From positions 17,677,994 through 17,741,993 of the forward strand of contig NC_047062.1 in assembly GCF_902459465.1 (NCBI RefSeq): DNA of 64,000 bases, in the 5' to 3' direction. The DNA comes from Asterias rubens. Taxonomy: Eukaryota; Echinodermata; Asteroidea; Forcipulatida; Asteriidae. Within the stretch, counting starts at the first letter, position 1. Each line of letters opens with the position of its first letter. The notes under the pieces were generated by a model. It ran no database searches. It was not told the origin of the DNA and was given only the letters and a program-made list of their open reading frames with translations. This document shows, one piece after another, positions 1 through 14,700 of this stretch. The translations under genes and the position numbers were made by a program.

Positions 1-3000
1 GGAGGTTCCTCCGTGACTGGACGGTCCCTACCCACACGGTGTTACGGTGACTGCATGGATATCATAGCCTAGGAAAATAATATGCTGATATAAATGGGGC
101 ACCAAAAAGGTTTTGTCATCCCCTTGCACACGACTTAATTATCGAGCTGAGGGGTGGGAGGATGCCCCTTTTCGTTGGTCCTGTCCTTACTCTATGGTTT
201 AGTTTAGTCAAAGAGCAAGGTAGCCGTGTGTTAGGACGACATTGCTACCGTCCGGAGGAGTCCAACATAGGCTAGGGCCAGTTCTAAAATTAATTGCAAG
301 ACTTTCATTTGGACCGCATGGTACCATTCGAGCAAACCATCCTCCCTCCAGAGTAGAAATAACAATTCACCCTCGAGTAAACCGAGTAAAGTGCTTCTTA
401 TTTTTATTGGCTGGTAGGCTGCTGGTATAATAACGGTAGGCCCCTCTACATCAAATTGCAGCGTTTTACTATTGGCAAAATGTTGTCCGAATCAATATTT
501 ATGCCCTTCAAAATAGGTCATGAGTTTTTAATGCATGGTCACTTGAAAAGTGTATTGATAGGCCCATGTAGATTGCGTAATAGATTCTGTTCACATTATT
601 ATGCCAGGAGTGTATCCCATGCTTAAAAGGGTCCTCAATTTGTTCATTTATACAATGCTCAGTGGTAGATAGAGCATAGAGGGTCTACCTCCATTCTCTC
701 GTAGGCCTACCGAAAATTATCTAAGGAATTCCTAAGACTCCAAGCACACAATGAGTACACAGCTTCAAGGAGGACACGTCATACCATGATGAGCAAGGAA
801 TAGATCATAACGAACACCAATGTATTCTTTACTGGATGTTATAGGCCTGAGTCCACAAAATCTCTAATAAGTTTTCACTATACATTATTGACATACCCCC
901 CCCCCCCTTCCATACTCATTTGTTTTGATTTTTCAACAACAATTCAGAACACAATCAACTGAAAACTTTGTTGTTCAGGCCCATAACATTATTCGAGACA
1001 CTCTTGCAACTTCGATGTGAACTCCACGATCCCGATATCATCGTGTGTGCCGTATTTTACACTAATTTATGTGTCCACGATCATTGTCAAATTTTTGTCC
1101 AAAACCGGAGTCTTAACCGGCCGAATGTTATTGAAAGAATCTTCATCAAAATTTGTGTGAAGGAAGACAACACGATGGCAATGAAAATGGAAGAAAAGTT
1201 ACGAAACTTGTTGATAACAAATAATAATATATGTTTTATCATTGTGTGTTATTAATAGTAACGTAAATGGTGCATCAACAAAATCCAAGATGGTGAAAGG
1301 TGAAAATCATAACAAAAAATATCAATAATATTAATGTTGCATCAACAAAAAAGGTATATAGTGTCCTTAAAACATTGTTGTTTAACTTTTAATGTTTTCA
1401 TTGGAACTGTTGTATGCCATTTTAATATTATAATCCATAATGATAAAGTAGTTTACAATCGGGGTACCTATCTCCACTGTGTCAATCATTCGATAAAAAC
1501 AATGAACCTCACAGATGGTCTGATTTTCTTTTACAACCAGCTGCTGAAGATTCCATTCAAGTTTTACGTCACCACACTAAAGGGTGACAGAAGGTTCACG
1601 TCAAAATTAATATGCAAAGATTTATTAGCCTGGACGCGAGCCCAGGATTTAGCGAAGTTATAGTATTTTCCTCCTTTCTTCCTCTGTGGTTTTCCCTCCT
1701 TTTGTGACCCAGGGCGTGGGGAGAAGGCGGGGGAAATGGAACCCCACGTGGTTCACACACCCACCAGTTACGTGTTTACCTTCGGCAGTTCAAATATGGC
1801 TTATAATGATAAGAAAATGAGCCCGATTATCAGTTTGATATCTTGCACCATCACCATTTACACCCTGACCATTTACACGCAATGCTATAATAAACAATAA
1901 CCAAGGTAAGAGGACCGTGAAGGTAGGATGACCTCCATGGAAACTGAGGACCATGCAAGGACAATGGTTTAGGCAAAATGGTCGAAGCTTAAGGAATTCC
2001 TGATTTGCTGTTTAGTTATAGACAATACGGAAATGCGTTGAAGTTAATTGCACATTATACACATAGTAACATGTCTCTGAAAAGTTAATGTAGCCCTACT
2101 GGTACGTGGGACTTTGCTGTGCCAACATTATTAAGTAATTGTAAACTTTTATAACGGTTTCTTATTTTGCTTATGTGTGCAAGGAGGACTTTCTAAATAT
2201 TGTCCCACAAGCGCTAAACTTGTAACAATTACCGAACCCTGTTGATGGGTAATTTATCTGCGGCCGTGCTTATGAAATTACATCTTCTCATGCCTTTATG
2301 AAGGAAGGACAATAACTGAAGTAACGTTGGTGTACCGTGATGCTCTGATGCTTGAGTCCTTATTATTGTTGGCCGCCTAAAAATACTTGTGTGCAGGCTT
2401 TTTATTCAAGCGGTCTATTTAATATAGGCTGAACGCGAGCCCTAAGTTAAAAAGCAAATTAGTTTGTACTCATGGTTTTTTTTTTAAGTGTTTGCTGAGC
2501 AGTCCAGTTAGTCATATATACACATAATATTTCCACATAGTATAATATACCCCTCTGCTATAAAAGTATTGTTTATCGCCATTGTTTGATGAGCCGGATA
2601 AAGGTCAAGTTTGACCCATGTGAAACCATTGTATTCCAATACAGACAATAATTAGATGGGTTTCTGATTATAAAGGATTGAAGTCAACATCAAGTTGGTG
2701 AAGGGCATACTTCAACTACGGAGCAACAAACTATCCGGACTGTGGTGCAACTATTAGTAAAAAGGAAAGGAGTTTTCTTATTGTTGTACAGGTCATTGTC
2801 GCCGTAGGCCTACTGTTGATGCTCAATGCTGTTAGCAATATAATGCCTATTGTTTTTCTGTCAGCTTCGGGGGAGTTTATGTAGACCGTAGGCAAGTTTC
2901 CTATATAACTATTATACCCCACAAATATTAAGAACAACATATCATGGTACAAAACATGAACTGTGGAATATGTAAATGATAGCACACAGTTAGTTCGGTA

Positions 3001-4580
3001 AAAGCCATAACAAGCAAACTTTTTTATTTGGATGTCAAAACGGGCTTTGAAATTACTTATATCACAAATCTGGAAGCGTACGGAAAAGAGTTGATATACA
3101 GGGAGTGGTTCCGTCCTGCAATTTTCAGAGCGAAATATTTGGACTGGAAATTGTTTGTACACACTGAATGCTAATAAATATTGGGTAGCAAATGATGATT
3201 TTTCGAGTATGTGACTGACGGTACCGTTTGTGAAGCAATTTGCTCTGTTACCAAGGAAAGTCTGTTACTTTGATAACTCAAAATTCATGTTCAAGCATGT
3301 TCGTCAACAGTGAGGTAAAACAACCAGTTATTATGTGATAGGTTAGTAAAGGGCTGTATTAAAATAGTGTTTCAAGCCTCATTTTCACGCTCGCTCAATA
3401 ATGTGAAGACCGACAAACCTTTACGAGGTTTGTGCAAACAAGATTACGTGATTGGAAGAACGATCACCAAAAAAGCAATAAAAAAGTCATTAGACCGTGT
3501 CGAGTGTGGTTTGATTTGCGTTTAAATCTTTATATTTAAAGATGTAGTGTGAGATATTTCAACTGAATCGGAGTTAGTGAGAATATTGTCATTAAAAATA
3601 ATGAAATGATGCCCCCGACCAATGAAAAGTTGTGCCACTTAATGGGAGGAAATACTTGGGCTCCACGTTCCGGAACAAAAACTGAATGTAAATCGCTTTG
3701 CCAACGCGTTTATGTTTGACCATGGACGTCATCCAATGGTTTTAATCACAAAAGTATCTAGGATTTTTGCAATTCATTGAACCAAATTGAAGAGGTTCCC
3801 AAAAGTGCCCAGGTCACCTTTGCTCTACCCCCACCGGAGCATCTTGACTGTTTGGTCACCTTGGAAGCTCAACCGTTTCAGGAAATTAAGTCACAGAGCA
3901 ATTTCCTATCATTTTTATTTTATAGACAGGAAATTACACATAGTAGGTCCATACTATTCGGTTTGCTGCTATAATTGCTATAGTCCGAGACTGTGGGAAA
4001 TTTCAGACTGTTTTTGTTTGATCACAGTTGCGTTGATACACTGAGATCTGCTTTCTTTCTTCGGCGCAACCCCGACACCCTTTTGAAATTTAGTAAAACG
4101 TGCAGTGGCTGTTATGCTAAAAAGTGACTCTGCAATCGGCATGGGTATCATTACCTTAGGTCTTCGCTTTGTGTTTTTTGTGAAAATTGTTATAAAACTG
4201 TGCTTTAAGAAACGACCTAGGGCCTAGTTTGAATGAAATTGAGATCACTGCACGACGGTCTCGGGGCTTATATGCATTATGCAAAAATGTGAACTTCACG
4301 GGCGTTTTTCCCGCGCTTCTGGCGTTCATGCGGTTGACAGTTGCTTGAACCATGGAGGTAGGAATGCGTTTCTGGGGTAGTCCTACATGCGGTTGAAAGT
4401 TGCTTGAACTTACCGATGCTAAAGTTTACTATGGGCTAACTGTGGTTATTTTAAGTAATGTAGGCCTAATCTACAGGGAGTATAGACCGACTAGTACCAC
4501 AATGGAAGAAGCCTTCTTCCTGACAAGGTTAGTTTTTGCATCTACATTGTTCGAGCGGGGTTGCAAACTGGCCATACTAT
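1..4580. other. Intergenic, no gene recognised
   Basis: I see no exon with a recognisable protein family on either strand. ORFs here are short and have no family resemblance or convincing splice context. The stretch is AT-rich, with a homopolymeric C run near 897-907 and a small duplication of the motif GGTTGAAAGTTGCTTGAAC (around 4330 and 4390). It may include the distal upstream region of the SLC7 gene that follows. Confidence 0.5.
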
Positions 4581-4587
4581 GTGCCTA

Positions 4588-4850
4588 ACTGAAACCACCC
4601 AAAAAGTGTTTCAACATGTAGGTAAATGGACACGCGAACAAGTTATTTGTACTAAAATAAGTTGAGTTTGAACTTATCAATTTTTTCATTTGTCACCGTC
4701 CTCAAGATTTCCTTTAAAAAGTGACGATGCGTGTAATAATTTTCACCTTAAATAATTTAGATTTCAGAGGAATTAAAACTAACTCAAACTATTTTCAGTT
4801 CAGCCGATGGCCGTTCACATGTTGAAACTAATTTGAAACACTTTTGGGGA
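4588..4850. repeat. Foldback element with GAAACCACCC termini
   Basis: The left end reads CTGAAACCACCCAAAAAGTG. The right end carries its inverted counterpart (CACATGTTGAAAC then CACTTTTGGGG). The same termini recur at 16193-16674. It looks like a non-autonomous DNA element with no coding capacity. Confidence 0.5.
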
Positions 4851-5028
4851 GTGCTTCATCAGTGTGGCATTAAACAAACTGCTTCATCAGGGAAAACACG
4901 CCCTCTCTCGTTCAACCAATCACACACACGTTTCAACCCATCGTCTTGTACCCTAATTTCCAATGCGAAGACTATGTAGCAAACCCACGCGGATGCTGAC
5001 TATTCTGATTATGATGTTTACAATAATA

Positions 5029-5141
5029 CCGAATTGGCGACTTCGGCTACAGCTACGGCTAGGGCGCGCGCGTCTGCCTATCCTTCAACACTGACAGACG
5101 CGTTGATCTAGCCGTAGCTGTAGCCGAAGTCGCCAATTCGG
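5029..5141. repeat. Palindromic MITE with perfect 34-bp inverted repeats
   Basis: The arms 5029-5062 and 5108-5141 are exact reverse complements (starting CCGAATTGGCGACTTCGG). The CpG-rich centre contains a second inverted pair (CGCGTCTG / CAGACGCG). It has no coding capacity. The perfect arms suggest recent insertion or palindrome-preserving conversion. It lies about 590 bp upstream of the SLC7 start codon. Confidence 0.8.
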
Positions 5142-5728
5142 ACACGGCCTCAGTTTAGTGCCGCCTTGTTGGTGGATTTCTACTAGTTTGTGTTTCACTG
5201 CCGACGTTGCTTTGAACTCTAGACGATTTTTTTAAATGTTGACGTATGTATGGTGGGACCTTTCGATTCTTTCCTTTGCTACCGAGAGTGCACGGTCACG
5301 GACTCTTTCATTTTATTCAATACGTTGCACAATAGACAATCACATTGACTGTATTTTGTATGCTGCATACAGGACAGTGCAGTTTCAGTGTTACTGTTAC
5401 TGTTAGCCAGCATGGGCAGTTTTCAGTTAGTGCATGGAGTAATTAACTATTGATTTGAATATTCACAGGGGGTGAACGACAAAAAGATCTTGAAAGCTTT
5501 TTAGACAATGGAGAAATTTGACATTTTACTTTTGTTTCTCTCTCCTGGATTCTCCTGGTCCCCAAATTATTTGCAGTTGAGATAAAGATAAACCCACAAC
5601 ACAACCAACAAATCATTGTACTCTCTGGAAATCCAAGAGTACTTAGTTACGTCACCCCCTTCCCCCAAAACGTAAACAAAAACAAGACAAACTGGTCACA
5701 TGTTGTTGGATCAAGTCTGTCTTTTCCA

Positions 5729-8700
5729 ATGTCATCGAACATGTTGTCGGAGGGACACATTTCAGAGATAGGATTGGAAGACCTGTCTGATTCCGATGAA
5801 ATAGATTTTGGAAAAGATGATAAAGAAATACTCGTAAGTTGATTTTATACTCAATAATTTGCCTTTTATATATTTGGTTTGCGGTAACACCATGTGTGTA
5901 TCTACTTGCGGGGTAGAGTGTGTTCCAGAGAACTGTCTTGTTTTATTCTTCTACCGCTGAGTAGACTTCTAAGTTCTGAAAAGAACTGCGTATTAACTAT
6001 ATTACCTGGGCGGATGGTATAGAAATAGGCTGGGACTACTATACAACTTTAGTAATTCAGTCAAAGTCTGATTTTTAGATTCTATGTCTGATATTTTGCG
6101 ACTTTGCAGAAGTTTCTGTATACTTTTTGTTTTGAAAAAAGAATCATCTGTCAAAATTCATCCATAGACAAAATTCTTTCAAAACAAAATCTTGTTGAAC
6201 TTCAATGACTGATTGATTGTTAAAAAAAATATTCCTAAGGTTTTTATTAGGCTCAAGCTATAGGTAATGTGATTACTTTGAAAAATAAATTTAAAGTCTT
6301 TTCATTGTTTATAGATTTTGTTGTGTTTTTTTGCCAGCTGTGCAGTTGTATGCTCAACATGGAACAAGTTGAAAGTTATTAAAAACCACTCAATCTAATT
6401 TGAAAGTGTTAAAGCACTTTCAAATTAAAATTGAGTGGTTTTTAATATCTGATGTCTACACAAAGTGTTTGATCAGCGTAAACAATTTAAACACCTTTTC
6501 ATTTTCAGGTAACACACAGTGACCTGTAGACAGCCTGTCCAGGCATCTTACCCTGGAAAATGCAACAAAATCCAAAGCATAAACATAAAAAGCCCAGTGA
6601 TTTGTAACAAATACCTTAGGCAAAGACAACTGTACCTTTTGTCATGATAACAATTTGCTATTGTCCCGTGCCTTATCAAATTTCTGTTCTGTTTTGGGAT
6701 GTTTTATAAGTTCGGCAAGTCTGATTTAATTCATATCAGATTCCACAAACAGAGTGGACAGAAGATTCAGCACAATTCGGATCCAATTGACCTGACTAAA
6801 TTAAGCAGATGTTGAATTGATTTCAGCACTGGGTGGCTTCACAGTTCACGCCCCCTGTATCTACCACTCAGCGTAGGCCTGGCCTGGCTAATAATCTGTG
6901 GGCTAAACCAACATAACCTTGGGCAACATGTGGTTTTACTGTATACTAATGAAGCTGTGCGTCAATTTTGACTCATGGTTGGGCTACAGATGGTATTAGG
7001 TCTCCTGTATTTTGGAGATATGAATTCCTCGGAAACCCTTTAAATTACATTGTTACCTAGTACCCAGTACATGTTTAGATCAAGATAATGTGGTTTGTTT
7101 ATTTGTATTATAAAACAACCCAAAGTCTGACTAAATTCTCATTTACAAAGTAAAAAAAAAAAAAAAAAAAAAAGTTAGTTTCATGTTTTAGTGTGGGACC
7201 ATTGTGACGCATTGTTACAGTAAACCTGCAGCCATGCTTTTATTGGGATGCAAATTTAATGCAAATTGACCCAAAACTAAAAATTGTTTTTTCTTTAACT
7301 GAGCAAACACATGTCCCATCCTTCAAAACGACATTTGAAAAAGTCATCATTTAGCCTATAAAGTGATTATGTTATGATGAAGTTTTCATCAATTTTTGTC
7401 ACCATCGCTCAAATTTCTTCATGTATTAATAGATTCATCATTATGTATTACTATTTGTTTTTTTGCAGTTGAGTAATTCAGAAGACGGCAGTACAGTCAA
7501 ATTGCAGCGTCAGATAACCTTGCTGAGTGGAGTAGCCATCAATGTTGGCACCATCATTGGCTCCGGGATTTTTGTATCCCCTAAAGGTTTGTCAAGAATG
7601 ACAAAGTCTTAAACTTTCACAATTGTACCAAGTTTCAAAACAATGCTAAATGAACACTTTTTCAGCAAGCAGTAAATCACATTTCTTTTGAACTCATCTC
7701 ACAATTTAAAAGAAAAATGGGTGGGAAAAAATCTTAAGCCAATGAAAATCAACTTGTGAACAACAAAAACCAAGATCTTGTTTTTGTTTTTATATATATA
7801 GTAATGTGCGAATGTGAACAATAGCTCAACAGACATTAATAAGGTCAATGAACAGAATTAAAATTAGAATCTGATTGAAGGCTTAACAGAAACATTCTGA
7901 TTGGCTTATTAAATGGTTTCCAATGCTCTGATTGGTTAATCAAATGATGTATGGTACCCAGGAAACACTCTGCTTGTTTATGTATTGAAGAAGAATGTGT
8001 TCATGCACACAGCATTTATTTGAAGGCCTGAATCCCTTCCTAAGAAATGTTGCCAACAACAGACTGGAAGACTGTTCCATAGGGGGACGGCAGGGTGGAT
8101 GAACATTAATTGCTTTGAAAATGAACTTTTCCAACAACAGCTGGTGCACTGGAATTCTTAGTAGAATTTTAGTGAATGAAACCATTGTTGTTTTTTGAGC
8201 ATTGTTAACCTATTTGCTTCCTCCATTTGTCCTCATTAACAGGTGTTCTGCTGGGTGTTAGCTCTGTGGGAATGACCCTGATAGTATGGGTACTAGCGGG
8301 TATCATCTCTCTCCTGGGTGCCCTCTGCTTCGCCGAACTAGGCACCATGTTCCCCTCGTCTGGGGGGTTCTACTTCTATCTCAGAGAGATCTACGGTGAA
8401 TTTGCAGCGTTCCTGTTTTTGTGGGTGTCGCTTATTATGCAAGTGCCAGCCTCCTGTGCAGTGGTGGCGATCACATTCGGGCGTTATGCCGTGCAGCCAT
8501 TTTTCCCGTCTGCGGATTGTGAACCACCGATGTTTGCCATTCAGCTGCTTGCCTTGAACTCTGTGTGTGAGTATATTGCACTGGGAATGCTAGGAGTAGA
8601 GGCTTAGAGGTAGAGTACAGGCCTTGGTGCCCTTGAAAGGGCAAGGGCACCAAGGCATTTTTTTGCTTGATAAAGGGCACCACCCTATGAGAGAAATTGT

Positions 8701-11700
8701 AAATTTCTACTGGAGCATTTCAAGGGCACCAAGGCAATGACCATGGGGCACGAAGGTAATTGTCTTTGTTGCTTCTGTGAAGTATCAAACCTGAGAGTAG
8801 CCATAGAGGTAGATGTAAGATTTATCTGAGGGTGAAGGGTGTTAGAATGCCTTACTTAAGGACACTTGCATCATGATCCCACTATTCGGACCCAAGTTAA
8901 AGATGGCACTGAGAGATTTCATATTTACTACCTTTAAGGAGAACGAGAGGAAAACAGGAAAAGGGAAACACAAAGGGTCTCCATAGGGTTATTCTATAAA
9001 GACGGGGGTGCTCCACATGGAATTTTGTGTACAAAGTCTCTGAGAGGTTCAAAGGAGAGAACAAAAAGTTGGAAAGAACAAATGATACAAATGTAGGGAA
9101 CCCAAGTGCGCCCTCGGTGTTCATATTGTTGGACCGGCTTCCTTCCCATGTCTCTACATAGAGAAAAGGTTTTTAAAATTTGAGTGTTTTTTTGAAATGG
9201 GTTAAAGAGCTCAACTGATCCCTTCCTTGTAATAACATTTTTCGACTTTATGCCAATTTTTATTGGAGCAGGTCACATATCAGGATTTAAATCCTAAATT
9301 GGACAATTCTGGTTTCCATGTAGTGTTGTGCGGGTTCTTCAACATCTTCAGTGTACGCTTGACGACTGCCGTGCAAAACATCTTCACTGTGTTCAAGATG
9401 CTGGCACTGACAATCATCATTGTCATGGGTGCAGTGCAGATATTCAGAGGTAAAATAAGGACAACATTTCATTTACATGGCTCGAATTATACACTGGACT
9501 GCAGGCCTGAGGCCAGTGGTTTTAGTGTCAAGGGCCAGTTTACTTATGATTGGACAGGTTCGATGGTCATGTGTATTTTCAATTGAATAAAAAATACCTC
9601 ACTGTGTAATATCACGAACAAAAACAAAATATTTATGCACAAGTGTTGACTTTGACTCTGATAAACATCTTTCAATCTGATTGAGTAATGAAGTATACCT
9701 AATTTTCCAAAAGACAGATAAGAGAAATCTTCTCTTGTAACATGTCTTTCTTAAAGCTTTAAATTCAAATAAAAACATACTTGTTAACTAAACTGTGTCA
9801 GTGTCAGTACTCGGGACGTTCTCCTTTGATTCTGGTCTGGTACACAAGATTCTGGTCTGGTACACAAGATTCTGGTCTGGTACACAAGATTCTGGTCTGG
9901 TACACAAGATTCTGGTCTGGTACACAAGATTCTGGTCTGGTACACAAGATTCTGGTCTGGTACACAAGATTCTGGTCTGGTACACAAGATTCTGGTCTGG
10001 TACGCAAGATTCTGGTCTGGTACACAATATTCTGGTCTGGTACACAAGATTCTGGTCTGGTACACAAGATTCTGGTCTGGTACACAAGATTCTGGTCTGG
10101 TACGCAAGATTCTGGTCTGGTACGCAAGATTCTGGTATGGTACACAAGATTCTGGTCTGGTACACAAGTTTCTGGTCAAGTAAACATTTGTCTTGAAGAT
10201 TATTGTTCTCCCAAATTTGAGCCCCGACTCAGATGGGCAACTACACAGAAATCTTCTCTGAGTCGCAAAGAATAAATGCTGTACATTTCTGGCCTGGAGT
10301 TTCATATTCAAGATGGCATATTTCCATGTTGCAAAGTGCTCTTCCATTGGAAAATCTCAAGGTCTGTGAGCAAGTTTTGAAGGGCACAAATGCCCAAACT
10401 AAGGTGTACTAATAGGCCTAGTCCCTGGTCTGATTAACAGCTGCTAACCTACATGTGTGGCTATTAAAGGGGAAAGTTTGTGTGTCTATTTATTGCAGGT
10501 GAAACAACCAGTTTTGAGAATTCATTTGAAGGGACAACATACGGTGGCCTTGGAAATGCCTTATACTCCGGCCTTTTTTCATATGCTGGCTGGTAAGTTG
10601 GGGTTCCCTGAACTAAAGTTGTCTAATGTGATTATAAAAATAAAATAAAAATAACATGTAGGGCCCTCCTATAAAGAGGTTATTTCTTTATGTAAATGCA
10701 TGGATGAATGTGGTGTGAGATTTGAACTTTATTTCTTAGTTTCAGTTTGGGATTCTCCTGAAATAATCGTCGTTGGTCAGGGTTTGCCCTTACTGTTTAT
10801 AGGGACAAGCAAGAAGCAAGCAGGACCCGTTACCTTGTTATGTAGTCAATCAGCTTTTCAGTAGTTCAAACTTGAAACAAGCTTGCCCACTAAGAGAGAA
10901 TTTTGGGAGAGCAGCTGTAAACACTTTTTCTTCCATCGGTTTGAGAATCTGGCATACATTAATTTGAATTACTTTTTATCATTTTCTCTGATACAGGTAT
11001 AACTTAAACAACGTTGTTGAGGAACTTAAGAACCCGTACAAGTAAGTGATTGGACCGAACATCTCCCTTACTCGTCACCCTAATGGGCCAGGAATCTTAT
11101 CTTGAGAGGGATAATACAGGCCATTTTGATTAGGAATTGGACAATTCAATCGGGAAATCTTGACATTTCTCAATGCGATGTGCACTTACATTGTGGCATG
11201 TTGGGCGAGCGGACAAGAAAATCTGACTCCAGCTCTGGTGTTTCTGATCAGCAGAGTGTGGGTTCGAGTCCCGGAGGTGTGTTTCATGTCATGATAGGGA
11301 GTCAATATGGGAAACAGTAGTGGCTGCTGTGTAATTCAAGGTCTGAACCAAGAATTTCCAGCCTAGTGCTCCTTTTCCAATCATTTTAAAGCACTGAATA
11401 AAATCTACATGGTTTCTATTGACACATGAGTCAAGTTCTCATCAGGCTTTGTCGATTTGTTTGATATCGTCCCCCCAAAACGACACAAAAATAATTAAAA
11501 TTGTTGAATTTGATTAAATCGTAACCTTTTTTTGTTTCAATTCATTTGCAGAAATCTACCCCGTGCTATTTATATTACCATGACGATAGTGACAATATTT
11601 TATGTTTTTGCCAATGTTGCCTACTTCACCGCAATGACACCTCAAGAGCTACTTGCATCCGATGCCGTCGCTGTGGTAAGCGTTTTTGTTTGAGAAAGCG

Positions 11701-14700
11701 ATTGCAATTTTACAATTATGTACTGAGCAAGTGGAGATCTTTCTTTTATAGTTAAAAATGTTTGGACATACAGATCACAAGTTGGATGCGTCCACCGTGC
11801 ATGTTCTGATCAGCTGCAGAAGAAATTGCCAATACAACAGCAGTGTAGATCATTACTCCAGACTTTTGAAAATAAATAGCTATGTTATATTATAAACAGT
11901 TTTTTTGTTGTTACACACTAACCAGACTTGTAGTTGACTGAAAATGATAATTAAAGATGTTTTGGTCAACCTTTGAAAGTAACACTAAGACTAGACTTGT
12001 GGACAAGTCATTACATGTTTCTTACGGTGATAGCGTAACAGCCCTCCGGGGACTCGCACGATACTGTTGTTGTCTCAGGAGCCAGCAGTCTCACAAGAAC
12101 ATTACCAGTGTTGCGGGATTCGCAGAGAGTGTTGGTACGCTATCACCGTGACAAATATTTAACAACTTGCCCACAAGTCTACACTGAGATGGGAGCAAAT
12201 ATCCCTGGGGAGCAAATATCCCTGGGAGTATGGAAGACAAAAACTTCAAATAGCAAGATACGGGGTTGGGTAGTCAAGGACTTTAATGCAAGATTTTGCA
12301 AATTTTGTTTCAAAGTTGGGGAAGTATACTTTAACTTAAACATAAGAGGTACAGTCAAATACCTGTTCAACTGGTACCTCAAATATTATGTTAGATTCGG
12401 GTAGACTCTTAAAGCTGCACCAGTTTTCCAGTTAAGTTCTTCTCTTTTGAATTGAGGATAAGGTTTGGGTGGAGGGGAGATTTAGTTTGCAGAAATGTTT
12501 CCATCCTCTGTTATTTTATGGCTGTATTAGACATATGGCCTTAAGCTTCTCGGAATTCTTGCTTGGATCATGCCGCTTTCTGTTGCCATGTCAACCTTTG
12601 GATCCAATAATGGGAACTTTCTTGCGTTTTCAAGGTATAAAGACAAATTCAGCATACGATTTAAAAACTCCAACATTTAAAACTCTGTTGTCCTCCCAAC
12701 TTTCTCAAAATTACAATCAACAACATCACATTTGTGTTAATTATGCAAAAAAACTCATGCCCAAAATCATTTGTATGTTTGTTAGCGTAAATTAAACTAC
12801 ATACATGCTCGTTTGCCTCATCACTCCTAGAACTAAAATCCATCATTTGGACATTATTTCTTTGAAGAACAGTCAGCAAAAAATGATTACACATCCAACA
12901 GCACAATTAGCACCAATAACAGGGGGAAAAATTGTCAGTTTTAGATGTGGGAGGAAAACCCCAATGGGGAAAAACCAATGTCCAGTTAGGGACTAAAAAC
13001 CCGATCCACATGGCTCCAGTCTGAGGTGGGATTCGAACCGGGGTCCACAGAGTTGAAAAACAGGGAACGAAAACCACTAACCTGATCCCTAGTTAGTGAA
13101 CATTTTAAAGTGGTTCAGGGCCAGAGATTCTATGTGGCTAACTTCTTCTGTTATTTATCGGGGCCATGTTGTTAGCAATTCGGAGTAAAACTGCTGGGAA
13201 TTATTGCTTGGATAATGCCGCTGTCTGTTGCCATGTCAACCTTGGGATCTAATAATGGAAGTTTCCTTGCCTTCTCAAGGTATATACACCAAGCAATTTT
13301 TTTTAAAATAAATTTTACGCTTCTCTCAAACATCTTTTATATTTATGCAATCATATTTTTATTTAAATTTATTCATTAAGTGAAATGAATGCTTTTGGTA
13401 AGAAGATTGGTTTTTGTTTTCAAGAAACATCAGGGCAGGAAGTATTTTGTATAAAATACCAGTCAATCAGACCATGGGGTTTGTACGGGTTGTATTGGTC
13501 TGAGATCAATAACTAAAGTATGTTGTTTCCAGCAAACGTTTTCAGAACAAAATATATACAAACTGTAGGGACAAAAACCCACCAAAACTTATTTGCAACT
13601 CAATATTGGCATTCAGTTTGAACAAAATAAGTTCAGTCTAAGTTGTTTGCTATGAAAAATTGCTGAGCGAAGTCACAAAACAAAAACAATGTTATCTTGT
13701 GCCATTGTACCAATGGTGACAAATATTTATTGGGTTGTCATTTTTTTGTATCAATTTTCAGTCATTTTACCAAAACTATTTTCCTGGCTTTTATCATGAA
13801 TTTAAAAAATCAATGCAGCTATGACATTTGCAATTTTCTATAGCTTTTTTTCTTCCTCTCCTTTTAAAATTGCTTCTAATCATATTGCCTTTAAATGCTT
13901 TTTACCTTATTTTCATTCCAGCACAAGTTTGGAAACACGGCCAAAGAGATTTAAACATTTGGTCGCTAGAGTTGTTCAAGGCTACCTCACCGTTAGATGA
14001 GAAACTGAGCACTGATACTCCTTTTTAAACTGATCAGTTAATATCATTCAAATGGGTTTTTATATGAACAAAGGCAATTGTCAATTTCTTTCTAAGTGTT
14101 CTAAACAAATGTCCTTGGCTACCTAGGCAATTCCAGCCGTTTCTTTGTACATTTCAGGACCTTCTGACTAAAAATTTGCCCTTATACAAGATATGAACAA
14201 ATTGAAAGCAAATTTTTTACGCCACATCATCTTGATTATTGAGGCACACTTATTAATCTTGAGGGGACAAGGTTCCAAAATAAGCAATATACAAACTTGC
14301 TGTCCATCAATTAGAAGTTTAAATTCCTTTATTATTTTGGTGCAATAATTTAGCTATTCGGCCAGAGACTACTAGGAGTTGTTGCTTGGATTTTGCCGGT
14401 TTCTGTTGCCATGTCAACCTTTGGATCTAATAATGGGGGTTTTCTGTCTTTCTCAAGATATACATATCATGTACACATAGACAAAAGATGAAAGATTTGA
14501 AATCAACTCATTAGATTCTCTTGAACACATTTTCTTTCATCATACTTTATTTTAGTGTAAAACTTAAAAGGTGTGTACTTTTGGTTGGAGGATTGAAAGT
14601 GAGCTAACATTTTTAAATTACCTAAAACAAAATTATCTGGGCCGGGACTGCCTGAATTTTTGGTTTTTTGTTGTTGTCAGTATTGTCTGAAATATCTTCT

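Noticed and set aside
968..1663. ORFs of 95 and 109 residues near the left edge
   Set aside because: They have no recognisable motif, no splice context and ordinary AT-rich composition.
9272..9323. Acceptor GAGCAG at 9271 as start of SLC7 exon 4
   Set aside because: It would break the phase with exon 3 and add unrelated residues; the acceptor at 9323 (CATGTAG) restores the frame and family sequence.
9781..10347. Long ORFs on both strands (125-187 residues) around 9.8-10.3 kb
   Set aside because: They are translations of a 20-bp minisatellite in three overlapping phases; repeats such as [16 protein letters not shown] are an artefact of the unit.
12108..12404. 98-residue plus-strand ORF before cassette 8a
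   Set aside because: It overlaps the end of a MITE-like element and has no similarity to SLC7 or another family.
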